A DNA stretch of 64,000 nt from Prevotella sp. (GTDB lineage: Bacteria; Bacteroidota; Bacteroidia; Bacteroidales; Bacteroidaceae): contig JAFZSI010000076.1 of the NCBI GenBank assembly GCA_017619445.1, positions 1 to 64,000 of the forward strand, written 5' to 3'. The translations under genes were made by a program, and so were the position numbers. Below are positions 18,718 through 27,367 of this stretch, in pieces (within the stretch, counting starts at the first letter, position 1; every line of letters begins with the position of its first letter). The notes under the pieces were generated by a model. It had not been told where the DNA came from. It saw only the letters and a program-made list of their open reading frames with translations, and made no database searches.

Positions 18718-20058
18718 CTAACGAACCTTTTTCTTAAAGAACAACAAATGACAAACATACATGAATACCATTTCAGCCAAAATTGTCATTGACGCTGTCA
18801 CCGGAGAACGAACAGCAAAAAATACATACGGTATTAATAATACTGCATAGATTGATTTGTAATTCGGTGCCAATCCCCATCTGTACTTTCTGAGGAAGTT
18901 TGTTCCCTTCTTTATTCCTACTCCAAAGAAAAACATAAGGATTAATGAAAAATAGCCAAAATCAGCATAAGGTTCACCACAAAACGCAGAAGAAGTAGAG
19001 TGATTAGAGCGCAGATTGTCCATATAAACTCTTGGCAACCAATAATTCAACATAACGGGCTTGCTATGCCACAAAAATCTTGGAATCCAAAAATAGAAAA
19101 CAAAACCTGTGGATTTACCATAAGTAAAATCATGTTCATCAAAATATTGAAACACATAATTTACCATCTTAACACATCCTTCCGGTGACCCGTGCTCACA
19201 AACCTTAACGCTAAGGTAATTGAAATATCCAGAGCGTGTTTCTGTCATGAACAATTCTTCTTTTTGCGCTTTTTCAAAAGAAGTTCCTCGAATTGCTACC
19301 ATGAAAGGACCGACTATTACAAACAACCCAACAAAAGCAGCCATTGCAGCCAGATTCTTCATTGAGAATTTGTCAAATCGGAAGAACCCACAAATAAGTA
19401 GGAAGGGCACCAATGCAAAAAGCAATCTGAATCTTGTACCAGACAGCAATACCATCCAGAAAATGGGCAACGAGACCAAAAGTGCAGTCCATTTGCTCTT
19501 ATGAAGCACTCTAACCATGTAGAAGCCAAGAAGCAACGGATAATACTTATACGTAGATAACAATTGCGCAATAACAACATTGAATTTGGTAGAAACCACA
19601 TTTCTTCCACCACGATAAAAAGCCTCAATAGTATCTGGAGTCTTCAAAATAACATACATCAGATATATCAACACCAAAAGGAAAGTAAATAATTTTCGGT
19701 GTCTTTCTACCGTTATTACTTCTTCCTTTACTTTCTTTGGTTGTTTCGTCTTGCTAAGCAAATAGCCTAACAACACAAAATCATTGGCCACAAAAATAAA
19801 CCTGTAGGTTCGGTCAAAAAGAATAGAATATCGAACCAGCAGCATCTCTGACAGCAATATATAGACAAAACCAACAATCCATACCGTTAGCAGTGTTATT
19901 GACTTATTGTCTATGATATCAATAATCAAAATTGCTGTTAGCAAATAGAAATGTATATCTGCCATTTGAAATCGCCCCACATTTATAACTGAAGCAATAA
20001 CAAATGAAACAAAAACAAGAAAAATGTATAATATTTTACAAATTGCAGTTTTTTGCAT
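18718..20058 (-). CDS. Wzy-like O-antigen/oligosaccharide repeat-unit polymerase
   Basis: 446 residues, almost all hydrophobic, with about ten to twelve predicted transmembrane helices (for example FLVFVSFVIASVINVG, LFTFLLVLIYLMYVIL, MVLLSGTRFRLLFALVPFLL). A larger extracytoplasmic stretch near residues 260-345 contains the polar segment TRSGYFNYLSVKVCEHGS and FWIPRFLWHSKP, typical of oligosaccharide repeat-unit polymerases. Such proteins polymerise undecaprenyl-linked repeats in the periplasm after flipping. With the Wzx at 34938-36410 this makes the locus Wzx/Wzy-dependent. Sequence conservation in this family is low, so the call rests on topology and context. Confidence 0.82.
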   Translation of the reverse strand: MQKTAICKILYIFLVFVSFVIASVINVGRFQMADIHFYLLTAILIIDIIDNKSITLLTVWIVGFVYILLSEMLLVRYSILFDRTYRFIFVANDFVLLGYLLSKTKQPKKVKEEVITVERHRKLFTFLLVLIYLMYVILKTPDTIEAFYRGGRNVVSTKFNVVIAQLLSTYKYYPLLLGFYMVRVLHKSKWTALLVSLPIFWMVLLSGTRFRLLFALVPFLLICGFFRFDKFSMKNLAAMAAFVGLFVIVGPFMVAIRGTSFEKAQKEELFMTETRSGYFNYLSVKVCEHGSPEGCVKMVNYVFQYFDEHDFTYGKSTGFVFYFWIPRFLWHSKPVMLNYWLPRVYMDNLRSNHSTSSAFCGEPYADFGYFSLILMFFFGVGIKKGTNFLRKYRWGLAPNYKSIYAVLLIPYVFFAVRSPVTASMTILAEMVFMYVCHLLFFKKKVR

Positions 20059-20096
20059 TTTATTTAAAAAAGCTATCTATGATGAAGAGTCATCAT

Positions 20097-20894
20097 CTAT
20101 TTCCAATAATATGTGTTTTCGTGATGGGCTATTCTCTTTTCCTCTGGTGGCAACGTCATATAATCGCCGAAAGTCTTTGTCAGATAGGTATCAAAATCGC
20201 TAACGGCCATATATGTCCGGTCTTCAAACTTTCTATCAGTATATGATTCGAACACTTGTATTGGCATGGGTGTCTTGCAAATGGCTCCGGCTATCATTTC
20301 GAAAACAAGTGGACAATCCATATTTTCTTTTTTAGCTGCCAAATCATTAATTCTGACAGCAAGTTTCTCTCGCGACTGCCATGACCCTACGAAAAATGCA
20401 CAAATCTTCTTCCATAGGGGATAGTTTCCACTCTTGCGCCGTTTCCATGCAAACGAAAGCATCTGTCTGAAATACAGCCTGCGTATCTTCTTGTGCCGCT
20501 TTTCAAAGTCTTCCATGTCAGCAACCTTGTCAACAGGAAAAACATCTATAAAGACTCCTGTCCGCTCAACCCCGTCAACATAGGTGACTGTCTTTGGATT
20601 GCTTACCTTACCAAATGGATAGCCTAAACTGTTTCCCGTCTCAATACTGATGAATTCATAAGGATGATTATCGTTGCACCCTTTCCACGATTGAGCAAAA
20701 CGTATATATTCCGATCGCAACATCTGAATGTCAATGTCGTCATCCCAAGGGATATATCCTCCATGACGGACTGCACCTAACAGAGTGCCGCCACTAATGG
20801 TATATTTTATATTGTGTTTGCGACAGAAATCATCGACATAATCAAGTATCTCCATCTGTAACTGCCGTAATTCTTCGCTCTTTATTTCTACCAT
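20097..20894 (-). CDS. LicD-family phosphotransferase
   Basis: 265 residues. The LicD core is intact: KYTISGGTLLGAVRHGGYIP followed by WDDDIDIQM with the Asp-rich metal site near residues 53-60, then a hydrophilic C-terminal half (TYVDGVERTGVFIDVFPVD). LicD proteins move phosphocholine or other phospho-alcohols from a CDP carrier to a sugar. A TagD-like cytidylyltransferase in the same locus (39385-39789) could supply the activated donor. The nature of the alcohol is not evident. A 21-base tandem repeat lies immediately upstream (20941-21003). Confidence 0.87.
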   Translation of the reverse strand: MVEIKSEELRQLQMEILDYVDDFCRKHNIKYTISGGTLLGAVRHGGYIPWDDDIDIQMLRSEYIRFAQSWKGCNDNHPYEFISIETGNSLGYPFGKVSNPKTVTYVDGVERTGVFIDVFPVDKVADMEDFEKRHKKIRRLYFRQMLSFAWKRRKSGNYPLWKKICAFFVGSWQSREKLAVRINDLAAKKENMDCPLVFEMIAGAICKTPMPIQVFESYTDRKFEDRTYMAVSDFDTYLTKTFGDYMTLPPEEKRIAHHENTYYWK

Positions 20895-20940
20895 AAAACC
20901 TTTATATACAAGTGTTTTTTAAGAACTATGCTTTTCCTCT

Positions 20941-21003
20941 CCGTAAACCTACACTTTAGAACCGTAAACCTACACTTTAGAGTCATAAACCTATACTTTA
21001 TGA
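20941..21003. repeat. Three tandem 21-base repeats (CCGTAAACCTACACTTTAGA type)
   Basis: Units at 20941-20961 and 20962-20982 are nearly identical; the third at 20983-21003 (TCATAAACCTATACTTTATG) is diverged. They occupy the gap between the LicD and ATP-grasp genes. The unit resembles segments inside the MITE-like element at 53211-53355 (CGTAAACCCATGCTTTG). Confidence 0.8.
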
Positions 21004-21046
21004 AAACAAAACGCACATATAGGGCCAATTGATGAAAACATACTTA

Positions 21047-22252
21047 TTACTTCATCCATTTTTTCAGCTTTCTCTTGATGCGCAACAGTTTCATCTGGCG
21101 TTCAAGAGCTTTCTGGGGAGCAGGGTCTTTCTCATCATATACAAATTGAATATCAGCATTGCTTATCATCTGCAGACATTCTTCTTCCGTAATATAATTA
21201 TAACACCAGTCATCAATGCACATTCGCTCATTGGTATAAGTGGCCGTCCCTGTAACATATTGAGGCATTTCTGTATAGCTCTCACCACACAAACACTTCA
21301 CCATCATCGCAGGCAGGTTGACACCCATCTTTGTGACAGCATAGCCTGAACCACCAAAACGGAGATTCAGCTCGCCAAAATAAAGAACTCCCCCGCTTTC
21401 GTAGAAATCAATGTCAAAGAGGCCGCAAAAGCCTATCCTCCTCACGAACTCTTTAAACTGGTCAATAATACCCTCAAAACCATCAACGGGCTTAATCTGC
21501 CCCTGTCTTGCTATACCAAAATGACTCTGGCTGTTGGCAACAAACTCAATAATGCCAGGAACAACCACATTCTCGCCATCAGAAAAGCCCAACACAGCAT
21601 ATTCACTATTGATAGTCTTATAATCCTCAACGAGCATGTCCAAATCACGATAATTAGAGACAGCATCCAGCACCCTCCTAAGGTCGGTTTCATGGTTGCA
21701 CCTTTTCAGGAACTGTTTACCGCCGCCAACTGTGGCTAGTGGTTTTGTAAAACAAGGGTAATTCAGATTTTCTGGTATCGTATAAGACTTATTCTTAACA
21801 GAAACGATTTGCCCATTTGCCACATTCATGCCAACCTCAACAGCAAGTTGCTTCTGGGCAGCCTTTTTCATCCAACGCTCCACGGCTCCCGGCGTATGAT
21901 TGATATGCGGGAACAAGAAATGCTCCTTCAGCCGCTCCTGATTAATATCTATCACCAAAGCAGAGAAATCGCTATCGGGAATAAGAACAACTTTCTGTTT
22001 AGCATCAGTGCATTTCTCTAAAAGCAGGTTGATCAAGTTTTCTTTATTTGCTGAAGAACAATAATAATACTTACTTACATACTTACTATTACAGTCCACA
22101 GGAACTCCTATCTCAAAATGAAGAAATCGCCTTAAACGACCAAAGGGGGTCATCACGATAACTATAATTTCGCAATCTATTGCAGCTAAGGAGCGGATTA
22201 TACCAAGGCGCACCGTATAACCATGTCCTATGACAACCACTTTCTGCCTCAT
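21047..22252 (-). CDS. ATP-grasp ligase A (polysaccharide-locus type)
   Basis: 401 residues. N-terminal Rossmann-like pre-ATP domain MRQKVVVIGHGYTVRLG, with KVVLIPDSDFSALVID; central ATP-grasp domain with YPCFTKPLATVGGGKQFLKR (ATP-binding lysine and glycine loop), DMLVEDYKTI and the metal-ligand segment FGELNLRFGGSGYAVTKMG near residue 315. ATP-grasp enzymes join a carboxylate to an amine or thiol through an acyl phosphate. It is a clear paralogue of 23530-24741 (shared start, shared FGELNLRFGGSGYA and a common C-terminal NERMCIDDW-type motif). Substrates are unknown; amide-type decoration of the polysaccharide is inference from context. Confidence 0.8.
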   Translation of the reverse strand: MRQKVVVIGHGYTVRLGIIRSLAAIDCEIIVIVMTPFGRLRRFLHFEIGVPVDCNSKYVSKYYYCSSANKENLINLLLEKCTDAKQKVVLIPDSDFSALVIDINQERLKEHFLFPHINHTPGAVERWMKKAAQKQLAVEVGMNVANGQIVSVKNKSYTIPENLNYPCFTKPLATVGGGKQFLKRCNHETDLRRVLDAVSNYRDLDMLVEDYKTINSEYAVLGFSDGENVVVPGIIEFVANSQSHFGIARQGQIKPVDGFEGIIDQFKEFVRRIGFCGLFDIDFYESGGVLYFGELNLRFGGSGYAVTKMGVNLPAMMVKCLCGESYTEMPQYVTGTATYTNERMCIDDWCYNYITEEECLQMISNADIQFVYDEKDPAPQKALERQMKLLRIKRKLKKWMK

Positions 22253-22332
22253 TAGCTGTTAGTTTCGATTAATTATGATAGTTTGTGCTTGTTTGTAAGA
22301 CTAATAAGAAGCCAGAGACCTATAAGCATTCC

Positions 22333-23469
22333 CTACTTAAGGTTCAGTAAGTTTTCTATTCCGCAAATCGCAGTTTCACGATTTTGCTCCGAACGCAATG
22401 AATGGAGAGCGAACATCAGGTCTCTTCTCTTAAACGCCTTGGTATATAAGTACTTCTTAAATTGTTTTGGAAAATATCTGCGTAATACCCTTTGGAAGTT
22501 TGACGGACTCTTATAAGCAGCTAAATAGAGTCGCAGTTCTTTATAGCAAAACTTCTCAAATTCTTCCATCACGAAATCCTCGTCTTTGACTTTCGCAGAG
22601 CGTTCATCAAAGGCAGTGAAGTCCTGATTGTCACAATAACGCACAAAGTGATTCTCAACCGAGTGAACCATGTGCTTTTTTACTTGAAAATTGTCATTGT
22701 CAAATATCACTTCTAACATTAATCCAGTGTCTGTGTTACCGTCATGGAAATCTCTGAACAAGAAATTACCTTGTCCATACAGCAAGTAAGAACCTTTATA
22801 ATATTCTTCAGAACCAACGCAATGCGTATGCTGTGAAAGAATCATATTTGCACCAGAATCCACCATACGATAAAAACGTTTTCTTGTCTCAGGAGAAGGA
22901 TACCTGAACTTTTCTACGCCACCATGATAGATAACGATTAAAAAATCACACTGTTTCCGGTAATCATTTATCTCTCTACAGACTACATATTCATCATAAA
23001 GCCATGCACCCGCCTTAGTTTTCGTCGGCTTATTGTACATGGTTTCACAAACATTATAAAAGCCTATCTTTTTCCCACAAACGTCAAAAACAATGAAGCG
23101 TTTGATAGAACTTTCATTTTCACCAGCTCCAATATGCTTGATACCAGCATCGTCCAAGGTTTGCATTGTGTCAAGAACGCCTTGATGGCCTGCATCAGTA
23201 ATATGATTGTTGGCCAGCATGCAACACTCTATACCCATTGCCTTGTAAGTATTAACAACAGACCTGGGAGAGCTTATTACAGGCCCAGTCTTGTCACACC
23301 GGTCTTTCCCGTCTGTCAAAGCACCCTCAAGATTGCATATCCTCAAATCTGCCTCTTTAAACATAGAGCAGATTTTCTCGCCAAATAATCTTTCAACATC
23401 GGCATCAGAAAAATATTGCTCATTTGTTACAACAGGGAACAAGTCGCCAACAATTAGAATTTTAGACAT
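22333..23469 (-). CDS. CapA-family metallophosphoesterase A (no membrane anchor)
   Basis: 378 residues of the PgsA/CapA fold: MSKILIVGDLFP, RICNLEGALTD, MLANNHITDAGHQG (near 110), LIVIYHGGVEKFRYPSP, SQHTHCVGSEEY and YLLYGQGNFLF. The usual N-terminal transmembrane anchor of CapA/PgsA is absent; the protein opens directly with the first beta strand, so it is probably cytoplasmic. CapA proteins belong to poly-gamma-glutamate machinery, but PgsB and PgsC partners are not present here. It is paralogous to 25449-26603 and, like it, is grouped with an ATP-grasp gene. A hydrolytic or transfer role in attaching a substituent is speculative. Confidence 0.82.
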   Translation of the reverse strand: MSKILIVGDLFPVVTNEQYFSDADVERLFGEKICSMFKEADLRICNLEGALTDGKDRCDKTGPVISSPRSVVNTYKAMGIECCMLANNHITDAGHQGVLDTMQTLDDAGIKHIGAGENESSIKRFIVFDVCGKKIGFYNVCETMYNKPTKTKAGAWLYDEYVVCREINDYRKQCDFLIVIYHGGVEKFRYPSPETRKRFYRMVDSGANMILSQHTHCVGSEEYYKGSYLLYGQGNFLFRDFHDGNTDTGLMLEVIFDNDNFQVKKHMVHSVENHFVRYCDNQDFTAFDERSAKVKDEDFVMEEFEKFCYKELRLYLAAYKSPSNFQRVLRRYFPKQFKKYLYTKAFKRRDLMFALHSLRSEQNRETAICGIENLLNLK

Positions 23470-23529
23470 ATCTTTAATGAAATAAACATAAATGAAACAG
23501 AACGAAACTCTATAAATATATACTAGGCA

Positions 23530-24741
23530 CTAATGCATACCTAAACACTTTTTGATAGTTCTCTTTATTCTTCTTTTCTGAAATTCTTTATTTAACGCTT
23601 TCTGTGGGCCAATGTCATTCGCATCATTCACAAAACTGATGTCAGATGACTGAAGTATCTTGTAATACTCATCTATAGAAATGTAATTACTATACCATTC
23701 GTCAATGCACATCCGTTCATTCACATAAACAGCCTTTTTGTCAACCTCTTTCATCATGCCTGAGACATCATCTCCTTTTAGGTCTTTTACCATAATTGCG
23801 GGTAAATTCGTTCCCATTTTTGTATATGCATATCCAGAACCTCCAAAACGAAGATTTAATTCTCCAAAATATAATATCCCATCGCTAAGAAAGAAATCAA
23901 TATCAAAAATGCCTTGAAAACTTACCCTCCTGACAAATGTCTTAAATAATTCAACAATATTCTCAAAACCATCCACAGGCATTATTTCACCCTTAATGGC
24001 AACACCAAAATGTCCTCCGTGGGCAATTGATATTAATTGGAGAATACCAGGAATAAACACGTCGTTACCATTTGCATATCCCAAAAGCGCATACTCTGTA
24101 TCAATGGTCTTAAAATCCTCAACAAGAAGTTTTACATTCTGATACTTTTGTATTACTACATCAATATGTTTTTGTAAAGCGGTCTCATTAGCACACCGTT
24201 TCAATCCAGATTTCCCCCCCACAACAGACACCAAAGGTTTGACAAAGCAAGGATAATTGATTGCCTGAGGAATCTTGTAAGAACCGTTATTCACTTCTAT
24301 CAATTGAGACTCCACAACATTCAACCCCACTTCTTTTGCTAAAGCTTTCTGCTTAACTTTATCCATCCAATCTATAACAGATTCTTGATGGTTAATCATT
24401 CTCGGGAAAAGGAACTTATTCTCTAATACGCTCTTGTTTTTATCTATTACAGCAGCAGAGAAGTCGTTATCGGGAATTATTACAACCTTTTGCTCATCAT
24501 CAGCACATTTTTCGAGCAGAATGCTCACTAAACCTTGTTCATCGTTCATTCCACAATAATAAACTCTGCTCACACATTTGCTGTAGCCATCTATCGGTTT
24601 GTGTGAACGAAGTGTCTTACCGTCCTTCTTATAACTCACTAAAGCAATAATAATGGCTTCGCATCCAATTTCTGCTACAGAACGAGCAATACTTAATCGG
24701 CCTGTAAATCCTTGGCCAATAATCACTACTTTTTGCTTCAT
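23530..24741 (-). CDS. ATP-grasp ligase B (paralogue of 21047-22252)
   Basis: 403 residues with the same layout as ligase A: MKQKVVIIGQGFTGRLSIA, KVVIIPDNDFSAAVID, YPCFVKPLVSVVGGKSGLKR, LLVEDFKTIDTEYALLGY and FDIDFFLSDGILYFGELNLR. Mg/ATP ligands in the ELNLR segment are conserved. Divergence from A is spread along the protein and greatest in the N-terminal ~80 residues and the C-terminal ~80, so the two copies may differ in one substrate. Gene order ATP-grasp, GNAT and CapA here parallels ATP-grasp and CapA in the first module, suggesting an old module duplication. The reaction is not known. Confidence 0.8.
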   Translation of the reverse strand: MKQKVVIIGQGFTGRLSIARSVAEIGCEAIIIALVSYKKDGKTLRSHKPIDGYSKCVSRVYYCGMNDEQGLVSILLEKCADDEQKVVIIPDNDFSAAVIDKNKSVLENKFLFPRMINHQESVIDWMDKVKQKALAKEVGLNVVESQLIEVNNGSYKIPQAINYPCFVKPLVSVVGGKSGLKRCANETALQKHIDVVIQKYQNVKLLVEDFKTIDTEYALLGYANGNDVFIPGILQLISIAHGGHFGVAIKGEIMPVDGFENIVELFKTFVRRVSFQGIFDIDFFLSDGILYFGELNLRFGGSGYAYTKMGTNLPAIMVKDLKGDDVSGMMKEVDKKAVYVNERMCIDEWYSNYISIDEYYKILQSSDISFVNDANDIGPQKALNKEFQKRRIKRTIKKCLGMH

Positions 24742-24755
24742 AATTATTTATTCCA

Positions 24756-25418
24756 TCAAATAGCCTTGTCTAACATTTTCGAGATATACCAATCTGCTTT
24801 TTTGCAAAATTTGGTAATGTACCGAGAACGTTCAATACGGCCAGGTTTGAATCGCATTTTGGTTAAAACTCTTGACAATATGAAACGAGTCCTAATGTGT
24901 CGGTCAGTAAAAGGACATTCACCCAACCATTTTACAAATTCCACAGAATAGTGTTTTTGATAATATGCTGGGAAAAAACGTACTTCCTTAAATCCTTTTT
25001 TTGCAACGATCTCACGTAAAGCTGTGTTATTCTCCGCAGTATCCCCTTCAAGCATCTGAACATTATTCTCTGCGACAAACACATCACGCAGTTCGTTCAT
25101 TTCTTCCAGAATACCCAATCCCTGATATTTCTTTATTATAGCAGACATCATCCCCTTTGCAACAGTTTTATCTTTATCATACCATCTTTTACCCGTTGCT
25201 ATTCTTACTGATGTTGTGCCGACTAATGTATCACCGCAAAAAGCAACAAAACAACGGCCATTTTCACCAATATAGTTCTTCAACTCCTCACCTGACATAG
25301 TTGTAGTATTCATTACAACACCTTTTTCTATGTTTTTTTTATGAGCAGTCAGAATGAGTTCATGTATATCATCCCACGAAACCCAATCAGGTTTTTGCAT
25401 TACTTTAATTTCATCCAT
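24756..25418 (-). CDS. GNAT-family acyltransferase
   Basis: 220 residues with a GNAT core: CFVAFCGDTLVGTTSVRIAT, then AKGMMSAIIKKYQGLGILEE with the acyl-CoA loop near residue 105, and ENNTALREIVAKKGFKEVRF, the usual C-terminal helix-strand. A basic C-terminal tail of about 40 residues follows. It lies between ATP-grasp B and CapA-like B, 14 bases before the former, the one gene that distinguishes the second module from the first. The substrate is not predictable; acylation of an amine in the same substituent is a reasonable inference. Confidence 0.75.
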   Translation of the reverse strand: MDEIKVMQKPDWVSWDDIHELILTAHKKNIEKGVVMNTTTMSGEELKNYIGENGRCFVAFCGDTLVGTTSVRIATGKRWYDKDKTVAKGMMSAIIKKYQGLGILEEMNELRDVFVAENNVQMLEGDTAENNTALREIVAKKGFKEVRFFPAYYQKHYSVEFVKWLGECPFTDRHIRTRFILSRVLTKMRFKPGRIERSRYITKFCKKADWYISKMLDKAI

Positions 25419-25448
25419 ACAGAATCAACAATTACTAAAATCCCAAAA

Positions 25449-26603
25449 TCAGTTGTTTTCAAGCATATAGCGAATAGCAGCAAACATGTCTTCACCATAC
25501 CGTTCACTTTCTAAAGTCTTAGCTATACGCAACAATTGCTCTCTTCTATATTTTTCCATAAGGTGCTTTTTGTAAAAATTCGAAGAGAGTTTATTAATCA
25601 AACGATAATACATTGTATCTCCTCTATAAGCTTTCAAAAACCGGGTTTTAATACTTGGCTTAGAATAGGCAAAGTTATGATACTTATCTTCTACTTTTCC
25701 AAAATCCAACAATTCTCGACTTCTTTCATAGAATCCTGACAAATCTTGAACTTCATCATATCTCACAACATCTTCATCAGTAACACTGACAACATGCTGT
25801 TTAATTTGAACTTCTTTACCAGAAAAAACAATTTCAGAAATCAGCCCCTTTTTTGTTATCTTGTTTTTCATTCTTGAAAACAAGAAATTACCTTGTCCAT
25901 AAAGCAAATATGAGCCATTGTATTCTTCATAACAACCAATACAATGAGTATGTTGAGCTGTGATAAAATCTGCTCCACAATCTGCCATCCGATGAAAATG
26001 CTGTCTTAATAAAGGAGAGGGGTATTGGAACTCCTCTGTCCCCCCATGATAAATGACAATCAAATAATCATGTGTCTGTTTCAAGTTTCTGATATCATTG
26101 CACACGACATATTCATCATATAGATTTACGCCTGGAGTCGAATCTGTTGGAATATTATAAAAAGTTTCTGAAACATTATATATACATACTCTCTTATTAC
26201 CGATAGATAAGCTGATACTCTTTTTTATGTTATTCACATTCTCGCCTACACCAAGATAACTTATTCCATTATCATCCAATAGCTTTATCGTATCATTGAG
26301 TCCTTCTCCCTGATAATCAGTAATATGATTATTGGCCAATGCCACTGCTTTAACACCCAACCCTTTAACACCTTTTATGCATTCTTTGGAAGCCTTAATC
26401 ACAGGACCTGTCTTTTCCATTGCTTTATTAGAATTTGTCAAAGGTCCTTCAAGGTTGAAGATAGAAAAAACTGAATTGCTGAATAACTCCAACACTTTCT
26501 CTCCAAAAACAACTTTAGAATTCCCTTCTTCAAATAAACTCACGTTATTTCCTGAAGGAAGCAGGTCTCCAGCTATAACAATATGGTGAGAGTTCTTCTC
26601 CAT
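25449..26603 (-). CDS. CapA-family metallophosphoesterase B (no membrane anchor)
   Basis: 384 residues, clearly homologous to 22333-23469 across the catalytic domain: IVIAGDLLPSGN, FNLEGPLTN, ALANNHITDYQGEG, YLIVIYHGGTEEFQYPSP, TAQHTHCIGCYEEYNG and YLLYGQGNFLFS. Again no signal peptide or transmembrane segment precedes the first strand, so a cytoplasmic location is expected. The conserved metal-binding His and Asn residues of the CapA group are all present, arguing for an active enzyme. The C-terminal 100 residues diverge between copies. It begins 9 bases after the reductase gene in a dense run of genes. Confidence 0.82.
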   Translation of the reverse strand: MEKNSHHIVIAGDLLPSGNNVSLFEEGNSKVVFGEKVLELFSNSVFSIFNLEGPLTNSNKAMEKTGPVIKASKECIKGVKGLGVKAVALANNHITDYQGEGLNDTIKLLDDNGISYLGVGENVNNIKKSISLSIGNKRVCIYNVSETFYNIPTDSTPGVNLYDEYVVCNDIRNLKQTHDYLIVIYHGGTEEFQYPSPLLRQHFHRMADCGADFITAQHTHCIGCYEEYNGSYLLYGQGNFLFSRMKNKITKKGLISEIVFSGKEVQIKQHVVSVTDEDVVRYDEVQDLSGFYERSRELLDFGKVEDKYHNFAYSKPSIKTRFLKAYRGDTMYYRLINKLSSNFYKKHLMEKYRREQLLRIAKTLESERYGEDMFAAIRYMLENN

Positions 26604-26612
26604 TGTGTTCTA

Positions 26613-27356
26613 TTATTGAAGTGTGTAACCACCGTCTATTGTAAAGATGCTACCCGTAACCCATCGTGAAGCATCAGACAAAAGATAAATACAGCCATTT
26701 GCTATGTCTGAAGGAGTTCCAAAGCCCAAGGGATGTCTTTCCTCGTAGAACTTCAGAAAATCATCCTCTTCAATGGCTCCACTGTTCAACAATCTTGATG
26801 GCACAAAACCTGGTTGGATACAGTTAACACGGATGTTCTGCTTAGAAGTCTCAAGGGCCATTGCCTTGGCAAAAGAATTGACAGCACCCTTGGTAGCCGA
26901 ATAGAGAGAATTGCCAACCTTAACATTGAATGTAGATACTGATGAGATAAACACTACAGATCCTCCGTGATTGAGTTTTTTCTTCTTTAACAGACGACTA
27001 CAAAACCTTATGTTTCCCAAAATATTGGCATTGAATATTTCAAACATCGCATCCTCTCTGATGTTTTTAACTGGCATGGTCTTTACAATACCGGCACAAA
27101 GAACCACTCCGTCAATGACTGGCAAGACATCAACCAAATCGTAAATATCGTCAACGACGGAAAGGTCGGACTTATGAATTACATGCCCTTCTCCTTCCAT
27201 TAACATGAGTGTTTCGTTTAACCGCTCTTCATTACGGGCCATCAGATGAACTTTAGCACCCATCTTGGAGCAGTCAATGCAGATTCCCTTTCCAATGCCC
27301 GAAGAAGCGCCAGTCACAAGTATTGTTTTACCTTCAATGGAGAATGGGTTATACAT
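26613..27356 (-). CDS. Short-chain dehydrogenase/reductase, FabG-like (copy 1)
   Basis: 247 residues of the classical SDR family: cofactor loop ILVTGASSGIGKGI (near 16-25), VVLCAGIV, catalytic Ser in VVFISSVSTF and the Tyr-x3-Lys in SLYSATKGAVNSFAKAM, and a C-terminal WVTGSIFTIDGGYTL. Closely related to 33943-34692, sharing the unusual opening YNPFS-(I/L)-EGK and RNEERLNET. In context it would reduce the 3-ketoacyl-ACP made by the adjacent ketoacyl synthase to a 3-hydroxyacyl-ACP; a sugar-nucleotide substrate remains possible. Confidence 0.85.
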   Translation of the reverse strand: MYNPFSIEGKTILVTGASSGIGKGICIDCSKMGAKVHLMARNEERLNETLMLMEGEGHVIHKSDLSVVDDIYDLVDVLPVIDGVVLCAGIVKTMPVKNIREDAMFEIFNANILGNIRFCSRLLKKKKLNHGGSVVFISSVSTFNVKVGNSLYSATKGAVNSFAKAMALETSKQNIRVNCIQPGFVPSRLLNSGAIEEDDFLKFYEERHPLGFGTPSDIANGCIYLLSDASRWVTGSIFTIDGGYTLQ

Positions 27357-27367
27357 ATCCGATACAA

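Noticed and set aside
20941-21003. Possible CRISPR array
   Set aside because: Units are contiguous 21-base repeats with no spacers; no cas genes are present.
22333-26603. Poly-gamma-glutamate capsule synthesis because of CapA proteins
   Set aside because: PgsB (CapB) and PgsC (CapC) homologues are absent, and both CapA copies lack the membrane anchor.
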